Positions 55,045 to 62,995 of a stretch of DNA of 64,000 nt are shown one piece after another; the stretch's first letter is position 1, and every line of letters begins with the position of its first letter. The notes under the pieces were generated by a model, which was given only the letters and a program-made list of their open reading frames with translations, ran no database searches and was not told the origin of the DNA. A program made the position numbers and the translations under genes. The stretch is from assembly GCA_040880405.1 (NCBI GenBank), contig JBBDIM010000079.1:77087-141086 (forward strand), read 5' to 3'. This DNA is from JBBDIM01 sp040880405 (GTDB taxonomy: Bacteria > Planctomycetota > Planctomycetia > Pirellulales > Pirellulaceae).

Positions 55045-55324
55045 ACCAACTTCAACACCGCTGATCGGCGATCCTTCCATCGTAGCCGGAGGCGTTCCGC
55101 TTCCCGCGTCATTAATTGCCACGCCTCCGGCATGTGACATGCCGATTCCGACAGACGATTTGGGAAAACTACTGTACGGGCTAATCCACATTTATCCCGA
55201 CGCCATTCCCGCCGAGTTGCGGGGAGTTGATGTCGGTTCGCTGGACGAAGCAGCCAAACAACGGTTTCTGCGTGAGATTCAACAAAACGTGGGCGTGACG
55301 CCAATGCGGGATGTCACGATCTAA
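55037..55324 (+). CDS. Small protein coupled to a GNAT-like gene
   Basis: A 95-aa protein, Pro-rich in the first 40 residues ('PTSTPLIGDPSIVAGGVPLP'), then a helical part ('LGKLLYGLIHIYPDAIPAEL', 'SLDEAAKQRFLREIQQNVG'). No ribbon-helix-helix or other DNA-binding motif is visible. Its overlap with the GNAT gene suggests a protein partner or substrate of that enzyme. Family unknown. Confidence 0.6.
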   Translation: MVKPTSTPLIGDPSIVAGGVPLPASLIATPPACDMPIPTDDLGKLLYGLIHIYPDAIPAELRGVDVGSLDEAAKQRFLREIQQNVGVTPMRDVTI

Positions 55325-55343
55325 GTCACTCGATGCCCCCAAG

Positions 55344-56837
55344 TCACGGTAATTCCTCACCCTCTTCCCCGATCCGACGTAAGCGCTTCACAATGTCCGG
55401 GTACTTGTCTGCGACATTGGTTTGATTGTCCGGGCTGACCGACATGTCGTACAGTTCCGGCGCGCGTTTACTCTTGGGGTTAGGTGAGTAGACAAGCCGG
55501 AAGTTGGCTCGACGGACGCTGATTCCGTCCCGCCAAAAGCTGATCGCCGCGGGATTCACCTCGATTTCGGTCTCGTTGAGCAGCGGAACTAGACTCGCGC
55601 CATCCAGCGGCTTTTCCGTTTTCGTGAAGCTGGGACGGCAAAGGTCGACTAATGTGGGGTAGATGTCAATCGTCTCGACCAGAGCATCGCACGATTTGCC
55701 AGGGGTTTTGACCTCCGGAGCCTTGATCAACAACGGACTATGGACCGCACGTTCCCAGGGAGTGTGTTTGCCCCAGACCTGCTGTTCGCCCAGGTGCCAA
55801 CCATGATCGCCCCAGACAACGACGATCGTATCCTTGTCGAGATCCAGCTCTTCAATTGCCGTTAACACCTTGCCAACCTGCCGATCGACATACCGCACGC
55901 AGGCTCGGTACGCGGCCCTCGCTTGGCGATGAGCGTCCTCGTCCAGCGGGCGAGTCTTTTTGAAGGGAAAGTCGTACCGGTAAAATTCTCCGCTGGCATG
56001 CCACCAGGGTGAATCGGGCTTCGCTCGAGCCTCTTCGCTGGCGATTTCATCTTTTTGAACCGCCTCCCAATCCCCCTTGGTCGCGACGAATGGCAGATGC
56101 GGTTTGAAGAAACCGAGCCCCATGAAAAATGGTTTATCCCCCTTGGCCAGTTTCTTGAGCTGCGAGACCGCCTCGTCGGCCATCTGGCCGTCCGGCAGTT
56201 CGTTGTCTTCTATGGCGGTAAACTCCATCAGGTCCTGATGCCCCTTGCCCGACTCGCGATGGCGTCCGCCGGTGTAGGCGAAGAAGATTCCCCAGCCTCG
56301 TTTCCACTCGCCCAAAGGAGTCGCTAAGTCGTCCCAGGCATTTGGCAGTTCATGCCGACCATCGCCTGAGCCGTCGTAGGCGTAGACCAATCCGTCTGCG
56401 GTATGCGAAATCTTACCGATCAACACGGTGTGATATCCACTGCGGCGGAACTGTTCCGGCAAGGTTTGAGCCCCCGGAAGCTGCTTCTCAGAGAGCTTAG
56501 TCGGACCACTGTAGAGGGCGTTGTTGTTGCGAGTGACACCACTTGTGGCGGGGCTGCGTCCGGTGAGCAGCGCAAATCGCGAAGCCCCACAGGTTGCCAC
56601 CTGGACGTAATGCTTGGAGAACATCATCCCCTGCTTCGCCAACCGATCGAGGTTCGGAGACTGGGCATGCGGGTCACCATAGCAACCCAAATCGGGCCGC
56701 AGGTCATCAATTGCGATGAAGACGACGTTATAGCGGTTGTTGTCCGCCTTCCCTTCCGCTCCGGCAATCACCGGCAGGAAACCGATCGCAAACAACAAGC
56801 AAAACATTCCAACCAAATATCGCAACGAAACAGACAT
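55344..56837 (-). CDS. Exported sulfatase of the iduronate-2-sulfatase type
   Basis: A 497-aa protein with a signal peptide at about 1-27. Metal ligands begin 'NVVFIAIDDLRPDLGCYG' (D44, D45). The active-site motif is C83-G-A-S-R87 ('ATCGASRFALLTGRSP'), in which Ala replaces the Pro of the standard C-x-P-x-R. Later 'GDHGWHLGEQQVWGKHTPWE' and 'DIYPTLVDLC' complete the family features. It should desulfate polysaccharides outside the cytoplasm. The Cys must be oxidised by a maturase not seen in this window. Confidence 0.9.
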   Translation of the reverse strand: MSVSLRYLVGMFCLLFAIGFLPVIAGAEGKADNNRYNVVFIAIDDLRPDLGCYGDPHAQSPNLDRLAKQGMMFSKHYVQVATCGASRFALLTGRSPATSGVTRNNNALYSGPTKLSEKQLPGAQTLPEQFRRSGYHTVLIGKISHTADGLVYAYDGSGDGRHELPNAWDDLATPLGEWKRGWGIFFAYTGGRHRESGKGHQDLMEFTAIEDNELPDGQMADEAVSQLKKLAKGDKPFFMGLGFFKPHLPFVATKGDWEAVQKDEIASEEARAKPDSPWWHASGEFYRYDFPFKKTRPLDEDAHRQARAAYRACVRYVDRQVGKVLTAIEELDLDKDTIVVVWGDHGWHLGEQQVWGKHTPWERAVHSPLLIKAPEVKTPGKSCDALVETIDIYPTLVDLCRPSFTKTEKPLDGASLVPLLNETEIEVNPAAISFWRDGISVRRANFRLVYSPNPKSKRAPELYDMSVSPDNQTNVADKYPDIVKRLRRIGEEGEELP

Positions 56838-56939
56838 AGGCGAGCCAATCCAACAGTTGGGGCAAATCGAAAAGAAACGGTGCCCCCAGTATACTACCCC
56901 GCCGAGCCCGTTTCTAACCGGTTTTTTGGCTCTGGTGAG

Positions 56940-57707
56940 TTACGGCATGGCCGGTTCCATCCAGAAACTTCCGCGCCAGGCGGAATACCCGCGACTCCGG
57001 ACACCGTTTTGCTCCGTACCGCGGTAGCGGGACCGCCCCGGAACAATGGTCACCTTTACTTTCGCGGTCTGGCCGACCTCTAGTACTCCGGCATGTACGG
57101 CCGCGGTGCCGAGATCAGAGTCGTCCGTATAGACTTCGTTGCCCCAGACGCTGCCGCTGGCCGCGCCGGTCAGTGTCAACTCCAGGACCTTGCCATGCTG
57201 TCCTCTATATTGAGAAAGATTCACCGAGCTGGTCGGGGATGGGGCCGGCTTGGCTGCTTCCAACCAATAGCTCTGGTGCCATCTACCATATTTCAGACTG
57301 GTAACCCCATTACGGTTGGAACCCTCGTAATCTTCCCGCCCAGGCAGCATCGTGACTTTCACGCGACTCGTTTCTCCCTCTTCGAGCAACCCCGCATGAA
57401 CGGCGGCGGCCGATAGATTGGAATCGCTGGTGTAGACGATCGATCCCCAGACCGGCCCACTAAGACTTCCGGTCACTTCCAGTTCGGTCGACTCTCCCAT
57501 CGGTAGGCTGAATAACCGTGGATTCGTTCCGCTTGGCAGCATGTCGAACCCTGTCAACGGTGGCTCTTCTTCGAGGATAATAACCCTCGGGGAGCCACCT
57601 ACCGATTTGAATGGCTCCGCGCGACTGAAATTCGCCCAACCAGACATGCCCACGAATAGGACCAGAATACCAACACATGGCAACCACAGGATACGTGAGA
57701 GATTCAT
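56940..57707 (-). CDS. Exported protein with two LCCL-like domains
   Basis: A 255-aa protein with a signal-like helix at 5-30. Two copies of an LCCL-type domain lie at about 74-152 and 174-252, each with W-G-x2-V-Y-T-x-D-S, 'AAVHAGLLEEG'/'AAVHAGVLEVG', a V-K-V-T strand, Y-x-G-[ST]-x2-N-G-V and a terminal W. The eukaryotic Cys pairs of LCCL are missing. LCCL domains bind lipids or sugars, so binding at the surface is a reasonable guess. I chose the ATG at 57707. It lies between a sulfatase and the feo operon. Confidence 0.75.
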   Translation of the reverse strand: MNLSRILWLPCVGILVLFVGMSGWANFSRAEPFKSVGGSPRVIILEEEPPLTGFDMLPSGTNPRLFSLPMGESTELEVTGSLSGPVWGSIVYTSDSNLSAAAVHAGLLEEGETSRVKVTMLPGREDYEGSNRNGVTSLKYGRWHQSYWLEAAKPAPSPTSSVNLSQYRGQHGKVLELTLTGAASGSVWGNEVYTDDSDLGTAAVHAGVLEVGQTAKVKVTIVPGRSRYRGTEQNGVRSRGYSAWRGSFWMEPAMP

Positions 57708-57826
57708 CTGAAGAGACTCCGAGCGAGGAGAGGGAGATCGAACCATCCTTATTCTCTCCTTCTCACGATCAGAGGGTCAAGGAATTTGCAATCCAAAGCG
57801 AGAATTTCCCTCAGCGTCCCCACAAG

Positions 57827-58027
57827 TTATCCGTTGAGCGACTTCGAGTTGTTTAGGTCTGTCCCCAACTGGACCAACGGCGTTTGATCCGCGCCGGCTT
57901 GACTGCCGCAGTTGTCGCAACCACCGCCACAAGCCTTTTTCGCTTGGCCCAGTTTGGGCATTGCCCGCCTCACCAAATAGGCCACACAAACGGCGATGAT
58001 CAAGAGAACAATCAGGGATTGAGACAT
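57827..58027 (-). CDS. Small FeoB-associated Cys-rich membrane protein
   Basis: A 66-aa protein: one TM helix (about 5-21), then 'KACGGGCDNCGS', a three-Cys cluster, and a polar tail. This is the layout of FeoB-associated Cys-rich proteins. The ATG at 58027 lies 5 bp after the feoB stop, so it is in the feo operon. It may handle Fe2+ at the membrane. Confidence 0.85.
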   Translation of the reverse strand: MSQSLIVLLIIAVCVAYLVRRAMPKLGQAKKACGGGCDNCGSQAGADQTPLVQLGTDLNNSKSLNG

Positions 58028-58032
58028 GCCAT

Positions 58033-60267
58033 TCACCCCAAAATCAAGGTTCCGACCTGGTACGTGATGAAGGCCGCGACATAGGCCAATACGGTCATGT
58101 AGGTAAAAGTAAATAGCGGCCACCACCAACTGTTGGTCTCACGTTTGATCACCGCCAAAGTCGCCATGCACTGGGCACAAAGGGCGAAAAAGACCATCAC
58201 GGAAAGGGCAACCGGCAGCGTGAAGACTTTGCGATCCGTCCCTTCCCAGGTTGCGTTTTGGAGTTGCTCCCGGAGGGAATCGGACTCTGCGTCCTCACCC
58301 AGGTTGTAGATCACGCCCAAGGTGCCGACCACCACTTCCCGCGCGGGGAACGACGCCAACACCCCCGCGCCGATCCGCCAATCCCAACCCAGCGGCCGCA
58401 CCACCGGTTCGATCCACTGCCCACCTTGGCCCAAGAAACTGTTGCGAAGGTGCGTCCCGGCGATCTGGTTGTCGATCGCACTCAATCGGGCGTCGATCTC
58501 CTCCAACTGGGCCTCTTCTTCCGGCGTGGGAGTCTCAGCCGCTTCTATCGATTCCCGCTCCGATTGAAGCTGGGCGATTTCGGCGGCGAACGGCTGCTGC
58601 ACGGCCTCCTCATCGCGGGGGAAATAGGAGACCGCCCAAACGATTACCGTCACTGCGAAGATCAACGTCCCGGCACGGTACACAAACGCCATCGCGCGAT
58701 CGAACACCCGACCCAACACCGTGCTGATATCGGGCCATTTGTAAGTCGGAAGTTCCAGAACAAACGGAGGGGTTTCGCCCCGCAAAATCGTTTTCCGTAA
58801 AACCAAAGCAACCAACAACGCGGCGATCATTCCCAACGCGTACATCGCCAGCATCGTCAGCGTTCCGCTACGGATGAACCCCAAGTAGGTCCGATCCGGC
58901 ACGAACGCCGCGACCAACAAAATGTAAACCGGCAACCGCGCGCTACAGCTCATCAGCGGAGCGATCAAAATCGTAATCAGGCGGTCCCGGCGGTTCTCGA
59001 TGACCCTCGCCGCCATGATACCGGGGATCGCGCAGGCGAATGAGGAAAGCAACGGAATAAACGAACGGCCACTCAGCCCAAACCGGGAAAACAGCCGGTC
59101 CATCAAATACGCCGCTCGGGCCATGTACCCGCAGTCTTCAAGCACCGCGATGAACAGAAACAGGATGCAAATCTGAGGCAGAAACACCAGCACGCTACCG
59201 ACACCGCCGATAATGCCGTTTTGGATCAGCGACAGGAGCGGGCCTTCGCTCATAAAGCTGCCCGCTAATTCCGAAAGCCATTCGAACGCGAATTCAATCC
59301 ATCCGACCAAGGCCATCGCGACCCGTTCGCTGAAGATGCTCTGAAACATCGCGAACATGACCAGCGCGAACACCAATGGCCCTAGAAACCGATGCGTCAA
59401 CACGCGGTCGATGCGGTCGGTAACCGATTGCCGGGGAGTGGTATCGCGGGTGACCACGCCGTCCAATGTCTTTTGCACCCACCCGTATCGCGCGATCGCT
59501 TCGACCGCGGGAACCGGCGTTCCAACAGAGGCTAACTCCGTGCGTGCTTTTTCGATTCCGGGTTGCACCTCCTGGCCGTGGGCATGGAGCTCGTCAGCCA
59601 GATAGCCGCTAGTATCCAATAGCAGCCGCTCGGCAAGAAACTTCGGCAGCTCCGGCTGACGCTTTTTCAGCACGGTGTGCAGCGAGTCAACCTTTTCCTG
59701 GAACAAGTCGGAAAAGGGACTGGGGATAGTCGCCGGTGGAACCTGATCGAAATCGGCCAGAAGACTTCGCAGCCGATCGAAACCTTCTTTGCGGTTGGCC
59801 TGGGTTGCCACCACTGGAATGCCCAGACGCTGCTCCAGCGCCGCGGCATCAATGGTAATCCCGCGCTCGGTCGCGACATCGACCATATTGAGCACCACGA
59901 TGGTCCGCAGGCCCAGTTCCGCGATCTGGCTCACGATGTATAGGTTCCGCTCCAGATTGCTGGCATCGACAATGACCAGGACACCATCGGGAGTGGTTTC
60001 GTTTCTTTGTCGCCCCAGCAGCACATCAACGGCCACCATCTCGTCGGGCGAACGGGGTGCCAAGCTGTAGGTGCCGGGGAGATCGATCAGCGTGATTTTG
60101 CGGCCTGAGGCGGTGAGCTGGCCATGCTTCTTTTCAACGGTCACCCCCGGGTAGTTGCCGGTTTTTTGGCGGACACCGCACAAGGCGCTAAAGAGGGTCG
60201 ACTTTCCGGTGTTGGGATTGCCGACCAGGGCGATCGAAAGGGGTTTGGCGGGCGCGTCGACCGACAT
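58033..60267 (-). CDS. feoB: Ferrous iron transporter FeoB
   Basis: A 744-aa protein. The G domain has G1 GNPNTGKS at 16-23, G3 in 'TLIDLPGTYSL' and G4 'LNMVD'. The membrane part has gates ('GYMARAAYLMDRLFSRFGLSGRSFIPLLSSFACAIPGIMA' in parts, including CAIPG) and about ten TM helices. A charged insert lies at about 555-610. It imports Fe2+ with GTP hydrolysis. Third gene of the operon. Confidence 0.96.
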   Translation of the reverse strand: MSVDAPAKPLSIALVGNPNTGKSTLFSALCGVRQKTGNYPGVTVEKKHGQLTASGRKITLIDLPGTYSLAPRSPDEMVAVDVLLGRQRNETTPDGVLVIVDASNLERNLYIVSQIAELGLRTIVVLNMVDVATERGITIDAAALEQRLGIPVVATQANRKEGFDRLRSLLADFDQVPPATIPSPFSDLFQEKVDSLHTVLKKRQPELPKFLAERLLLDTSGYLADELHAHGQEVQPGIEKARTELASVGTPVPAVEAIARYGWVQKTLDGVVTRDTTPRQSVTDRIDRVLTHRFLGPLVFALVMFAMFQSIFSERVAMALVGWIEFAFEWLSELAGSFMSEGPLLSLIQNGIIGGVGSVLVFLPQICILFLFIAVLEDCGYMARAAYLMDRLFSRFGLSGRSFIPLLSSFACAIPGIMAARVIENRRDRLITILIAPLMSCSARLPVYILLVAAFVPDRTYLGFIRSGTLTMLAMYALGMIAALLVALVLRKTILRGETPPFVLELPTYKWPDISTVLGRVFDRAMAFVYRAGTLIFAVTVIVWAVSYFPRDEEAVQQPFAAEIAQLQSERESIEAAETPTPEEEAQLEEIDARLSAIDNQIAGTHLRNSFLGQGGQWIEPVVRPLGWDWRIGAGVLASFPAREVVVGTLGVIYNLGEDAESDSLREQLQNATWEGTDRKVFTLPVALSVMVFFALCAQCMATLAVIKRETNSWWWPLFTFTYMTVLAYVAAFITYQVGTLILG

Positions 60268-60338
60268 GGATAATTATCAACTTCTATGCGGGGAGAGATG
60301 AATTGCGGGGCGGCGCAGCGAGCCGTAGGTGGCAGTGG

Positions 60339-60563
60339 TCAGTCCGCCAAATGGACCAGCATCGCTTCCTGGCGTCTCAAGCTGAGGTGGTAACCCCGGA
60401 TCTCGATTTCCAGCGGGTCACCCAGTGGGGCGGATCCTAGCAGCTTCACGGTCGCACCGGGAGTGATTCCCATTTCCAGCAAACGGACCGAAACTGAATC
60501 GTTCCCTGGGATCTCGGCCACGACGCCTTCTTGACCCACCTTCAACTGTGACAGGAGTTTCAT
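60339..60563 (-). CDS. feoA: FeoA-domain protein (first copy beside feoB)
   Basis: A 74-aa SH3-like FeoA protein ('LSQLKVGQEGVVAEI', 'RLLEMGITPGATVKLLG', 'LSLRRQEAMLVHL'). It should bind and tune FeoB. The ATG at 60563 lies 5 bp after the second feoA stop. A much longer frame reaches 60827 but would run through the other feoA. Confidence 0.92.
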   Translation of the reverse strand: MKLLSQLKVGQEGVVAEIPGNDSVSVRLLEMGITPGATVKLLGSAPLGDPLEIEIRGYHLSLRRQEAMLVHLAD

Positions 60564-60568
60564 GGTCG

Positions 60569-60796
60569 CTACTGGATTTCCACCAACACACTCAGGACTT
60601 CGGACTCGCGAAAGCAAAGTTTGGTCTCGCCGACTCGGATGATACAAGGGCTGCCGTTCTGAACGACCTCGACCGTTACCCCGGGACGCATGCCCATCTC
60701 CGAAAGCCGATTGACATCGGCCAGCGATCCCAAGACCTCCGAGATTTTGGCTGGGCATCCAATCGGAATCAAGCTCAGGGGAATTGTCTGATGCAC
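60569..60796 (-). CDS. feoA: FeoA-domain protein (second copy, promoter-proximal)
   Basis: A 75-aa FeoA protein ('LGSLADVNRLSEMGMRPGVTVEVVQNG', in parts, and 'LCFRESEVLSVLVEI'). The GTG start has GGAGG 5 nt upstream. It differs clearly from the other copy, so the two may make a heteromer or act at different steps. First gene of the feo operon, 22 bp from a Fur-like palindrome. Confidence 0.9.
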   Translation of the reverse strand: MHQTIPLSLIPIGCPAKISEVLGSLADVNRLSEMGMRPGVTVEVVQNGSPCIIRVGETKLCFRESEVLSVLVEIQ

Positions 60797-60818
60797 GGCG
60801 GCCTCCGAGGCTTCCTAT

Positions 60819-60833
60819 TGAGAGCAATTCTCA
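60819..60833 (-). promoter_or_regulatory. Fur-box-like palindrome upstream of the feo operon
   Basis: On the minus strand TGAGAATTGCTCTCA, a palindrome with arms TGAGA/TCTCA, inside TAATGAGAATTGCTCTCAAT. This resembles the Fur half-site pattern TGAtAAT-n-ATTaTCA. It sits 22 bp before the first feoA start, where a bound Fe-Fur repressor would block transcription. Confidence 0.6.
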
Positions 60834-60958
60834 TTAGAGTGATCGTATCCTGAAGAACACGCCTTGGCAAGGGCCCGAGGGTTTCCCCGACAGCGCGAAG
60901 CGGTATCGCGCGGTCGCAGGTTTAAACTAAGGGGGCTTGAGCCAGATAGGGCAACCGC

Positions 60959-62767
60959 CTACTTGGCCGCCGTCCGGTTCAACCAGACATACCGGACCTC
61001 GATCGCTTCATCCCCAGGGATTTTAGGGGCGGTAAGGGTCAAGGTGGCTCGGCCGGCGGGCAGTGTCAGCTTTCCTAAAGACGCCGGCTTGAAGTCTTTC
61101 ATGTCGGACTCGATTCCACCGCGCGAGCTTCGATCCGCCTCAGGGCCATACGCCGGTGGATCGTGAGGCTGGTCGATTGTCACCTTCGTGGTTTGACCAT
61201 GGAGTTCCGCTTGAATCTCCACTCCCACGTTCGCCTCTTTGCACGTGTAGTGGACGATCACCTCGTACTCACCGGCTTGGCCGACCTCGACATCCCAAGT
61301 AATCTTGGCCCCCGTGTCTTTCCAAGCGGTGAAGTAAGAACAATTAGGGGCGCGGGCACTCCGCTTCACGTCCCCATGCGCGACTCCGTCGCGAGCCGGC
61401 AGCGGCGTTTCCGCGGAATACCCCACGGTGAAGGGACGATCCTCCTTCACGAAGTAGGTCGGCTCGATCTCCTGCTTGAACTGTTCCCGAATTTGCTCCA
61501 GCCTTGCTGCCTCCTCGGGATGTTCCTCCCGCACGCTGTTTCGCTGACCAATATCCTCGGCGATCTCAAACAGCCCCCCATTAGGATCAAGCCGGAAACG
61601 CTGGGTCCGAACGCTCAATCGTTTATTCCTGAGGGAAATAATCTCTCGGTCCGCCCAGTCCCGAGCAGTGCCCAACAGCAACGGTTTAAGGCTCGTACCA
61701 TCGATCGGCTTGGCGCTTTCCAGGGGAATCTCCGCGAGATCAAGCAAGGTGGGCATCAAGTCGATCCCTCCGGCGATCCGAGTCACCGTCATTCCGGCAG
61801 GGATTTTCCCAGGCCAACGGATAAAGCAGGGGACTCGCACCCCCCCCTCGTCTATCGAACCTTTCCGCCCCTTCATATCGCCATTGAAGCGAAAGCTGTT
61901 GGGACCGTTGTCGCTGAAATAGACCACGATCGTGTTCTCCGTCAGCTTTAGTTCTTCCAACTTTTTGAGCACGCGGCCGACGTTCCAATCAATATTTTCA
62001 CACATTGCCAATGCGGCTCGGGTCTTGGGGACTTCCTCCCGCATCGGATCGCGGTGCCGCTTTTCGAGCTCCTTCTCGGCGAACTTATCCCAGAATTCGT
62101 CCGGAACCTGCATCGGCGAATGGGGCGTGCAGTACGGAACATAGCACAGGAACGGCCTATCCCGGTTTTGCTCGATGAACTGGATCGCCTGGCCCGTGAA
62201 GTCATCCGACACGTAGCCTTCCCCACGGACAATCTGATTATTCCGCTCCAGCGGAGGACTGAAGTAATGCCCCCAGTGCCCAGAGCAAAACCCGTAAAAC
62301 GTGTCGAACCCCCGGGCATTGGGGTGGTAGGGGTGCTGGGTCCCGTTGTGCCACTTGCCAAAAGCGCCGGTCGTGTACCCGGCCGCCTTCAAGTGATCTG
62401 CTAAGGTGACTTCATCGAGATTCAGGCGTTCGGCACCGGTCGAAACACCCCGGACACCGGTTCGGCCGTGGTATCTGCCGGTCAGGAATTCGGCGCGCGT
62501 CGGGGCACAGACCGCGCAGACGTAGAACCAATCGAACCGGGCCCCCTCCTGAGCCAATGAATCAAGATTTGGCGTGGCGAGGTTGGAGTTTCCGTGGAGC
62601 GAGAGATCGCCCCAGCCTTGATCGTCGGTTAGGAAGACGACGATATTGGGCAAGTCGTCTCGCCCTGGGGGATCGGTTTCCTGGGCTGGCGCGGCTTCAA
62701 TACCGATGCCTCCGACGACTATCAGACTAACAAGCAAGAACGCGAATCGTGGGAAGCGACTAGACAT
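60959..62767 (-). CDS. Exported arylsulfatase-type sulfatase with C-terminal binding domain
   Basis: A 602-aa protein. Signal peptide at about 1-30. 'NIVVFLTDDQGWGDLSLHG' gives metal ligands D48 and D49, and the active-site motif C87-A-P-T-R91 ('VCAPTRAEFLTGRYHGRTG') is standard. 'HWGHYFSPP' and 'YFSDNGPNSFR' follow. The last 130 residues ('ITWDVEVGQAGEYEVIVHYTC') form a beta domain likely to bind sugar. It removes sulfate from polysaccharide. ATG at 62767 with GGAAGG upstream. Confidence 0.93.
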   Translation of the reverse strand: MSSRFPRFAFLLVSLIVVGGIGIEAAPAQETDPPGRDDLPNIVVFLTDDQGWGDLSLHGNSNLATPNLDSLAQEGARFDWFYVCAVCAPTRAEFLTGRYHGRTGVRGVSTGAERLNLDEVTLADHLKAAGYTTGAFGKWHNGTQHPYHPNARGFDTFYGFCSGHWGHYFSPPLERNNQIVRGEGYVSDDFTGQAIQFIEQNRDRPFLCYVPYCTPHSPMQVPDEFWDKFAEKELEKRHRDPMREEVPKTRAALAMCENIDWNVGRVLKKLEELKLTENTIVVYFSDNGPNSFRFNGDMKGRKGSIDEGGVRVPCFIRWPGKIPAGMTVTRIAGGIDLMPTLLDLAEIPLESAKPIDGTSLKPLLLGTARDWADREIISLRNKRLSVRTQRFRLDPNGGLFEIAEDIGQRNSVREEHPEEAARLEQIREQFKQEIEPTYFVKEDRPFTVGYSAETPLPARDGVAHGDVKRSARAPNCSYFTAWKDTGAKITWDVEVGQAGEYEVIVHYTCKEANVGVEIQAELHGQTTKVTIDQPHDPPAYGPEADRSSRGGIESDMKDFKPASLGKLTLPAGRATLTLTAPKIPGDEAIEVRYVWLNRTAAK

Positions 62768-62893
62768 CAAGAAACCTTCCGTCAGACGGTGATTATTCCG
62801 GGGGTGGGGAGTTTTGAGGAGGTGTCGGGGCGGGCCAGACATACAAGGAGCCCTCTTTTATCGTAATCCAGAACCGACCTCCGCGGCAAGAAA

Positions 62894-62931
62894 CAAAAAA
62901 AGCGACTCGAGCCAAATCGACTCGAGTCGCT
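62894..62931 (-). terminator. Rho-independent terminator of the YTV-like gene
   Basis: GCGACTCGAG (62902-62911) pairs perfectly with CTCGAGTCGC (62921-62930) over a 9-nt loop; seven T follow on the minus strand. It lies 65 bp after the stop. Confidence 0.88.
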
Positions 62932-62995
62932 TCCTCTTACCAGGCCAGAGCCTCATCTCTCAGCGAGTGAGAGGAGAGGAGCCGGTGCTTCAAAA

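Noticed and set aside
60339..60827. One long 162-aa FeoA frame
   Set aside because: Its first 88 residues are out of frame with the second feoA and carry no motif; the internal ATG at 60563 gives a normal 74-aa FeoA.
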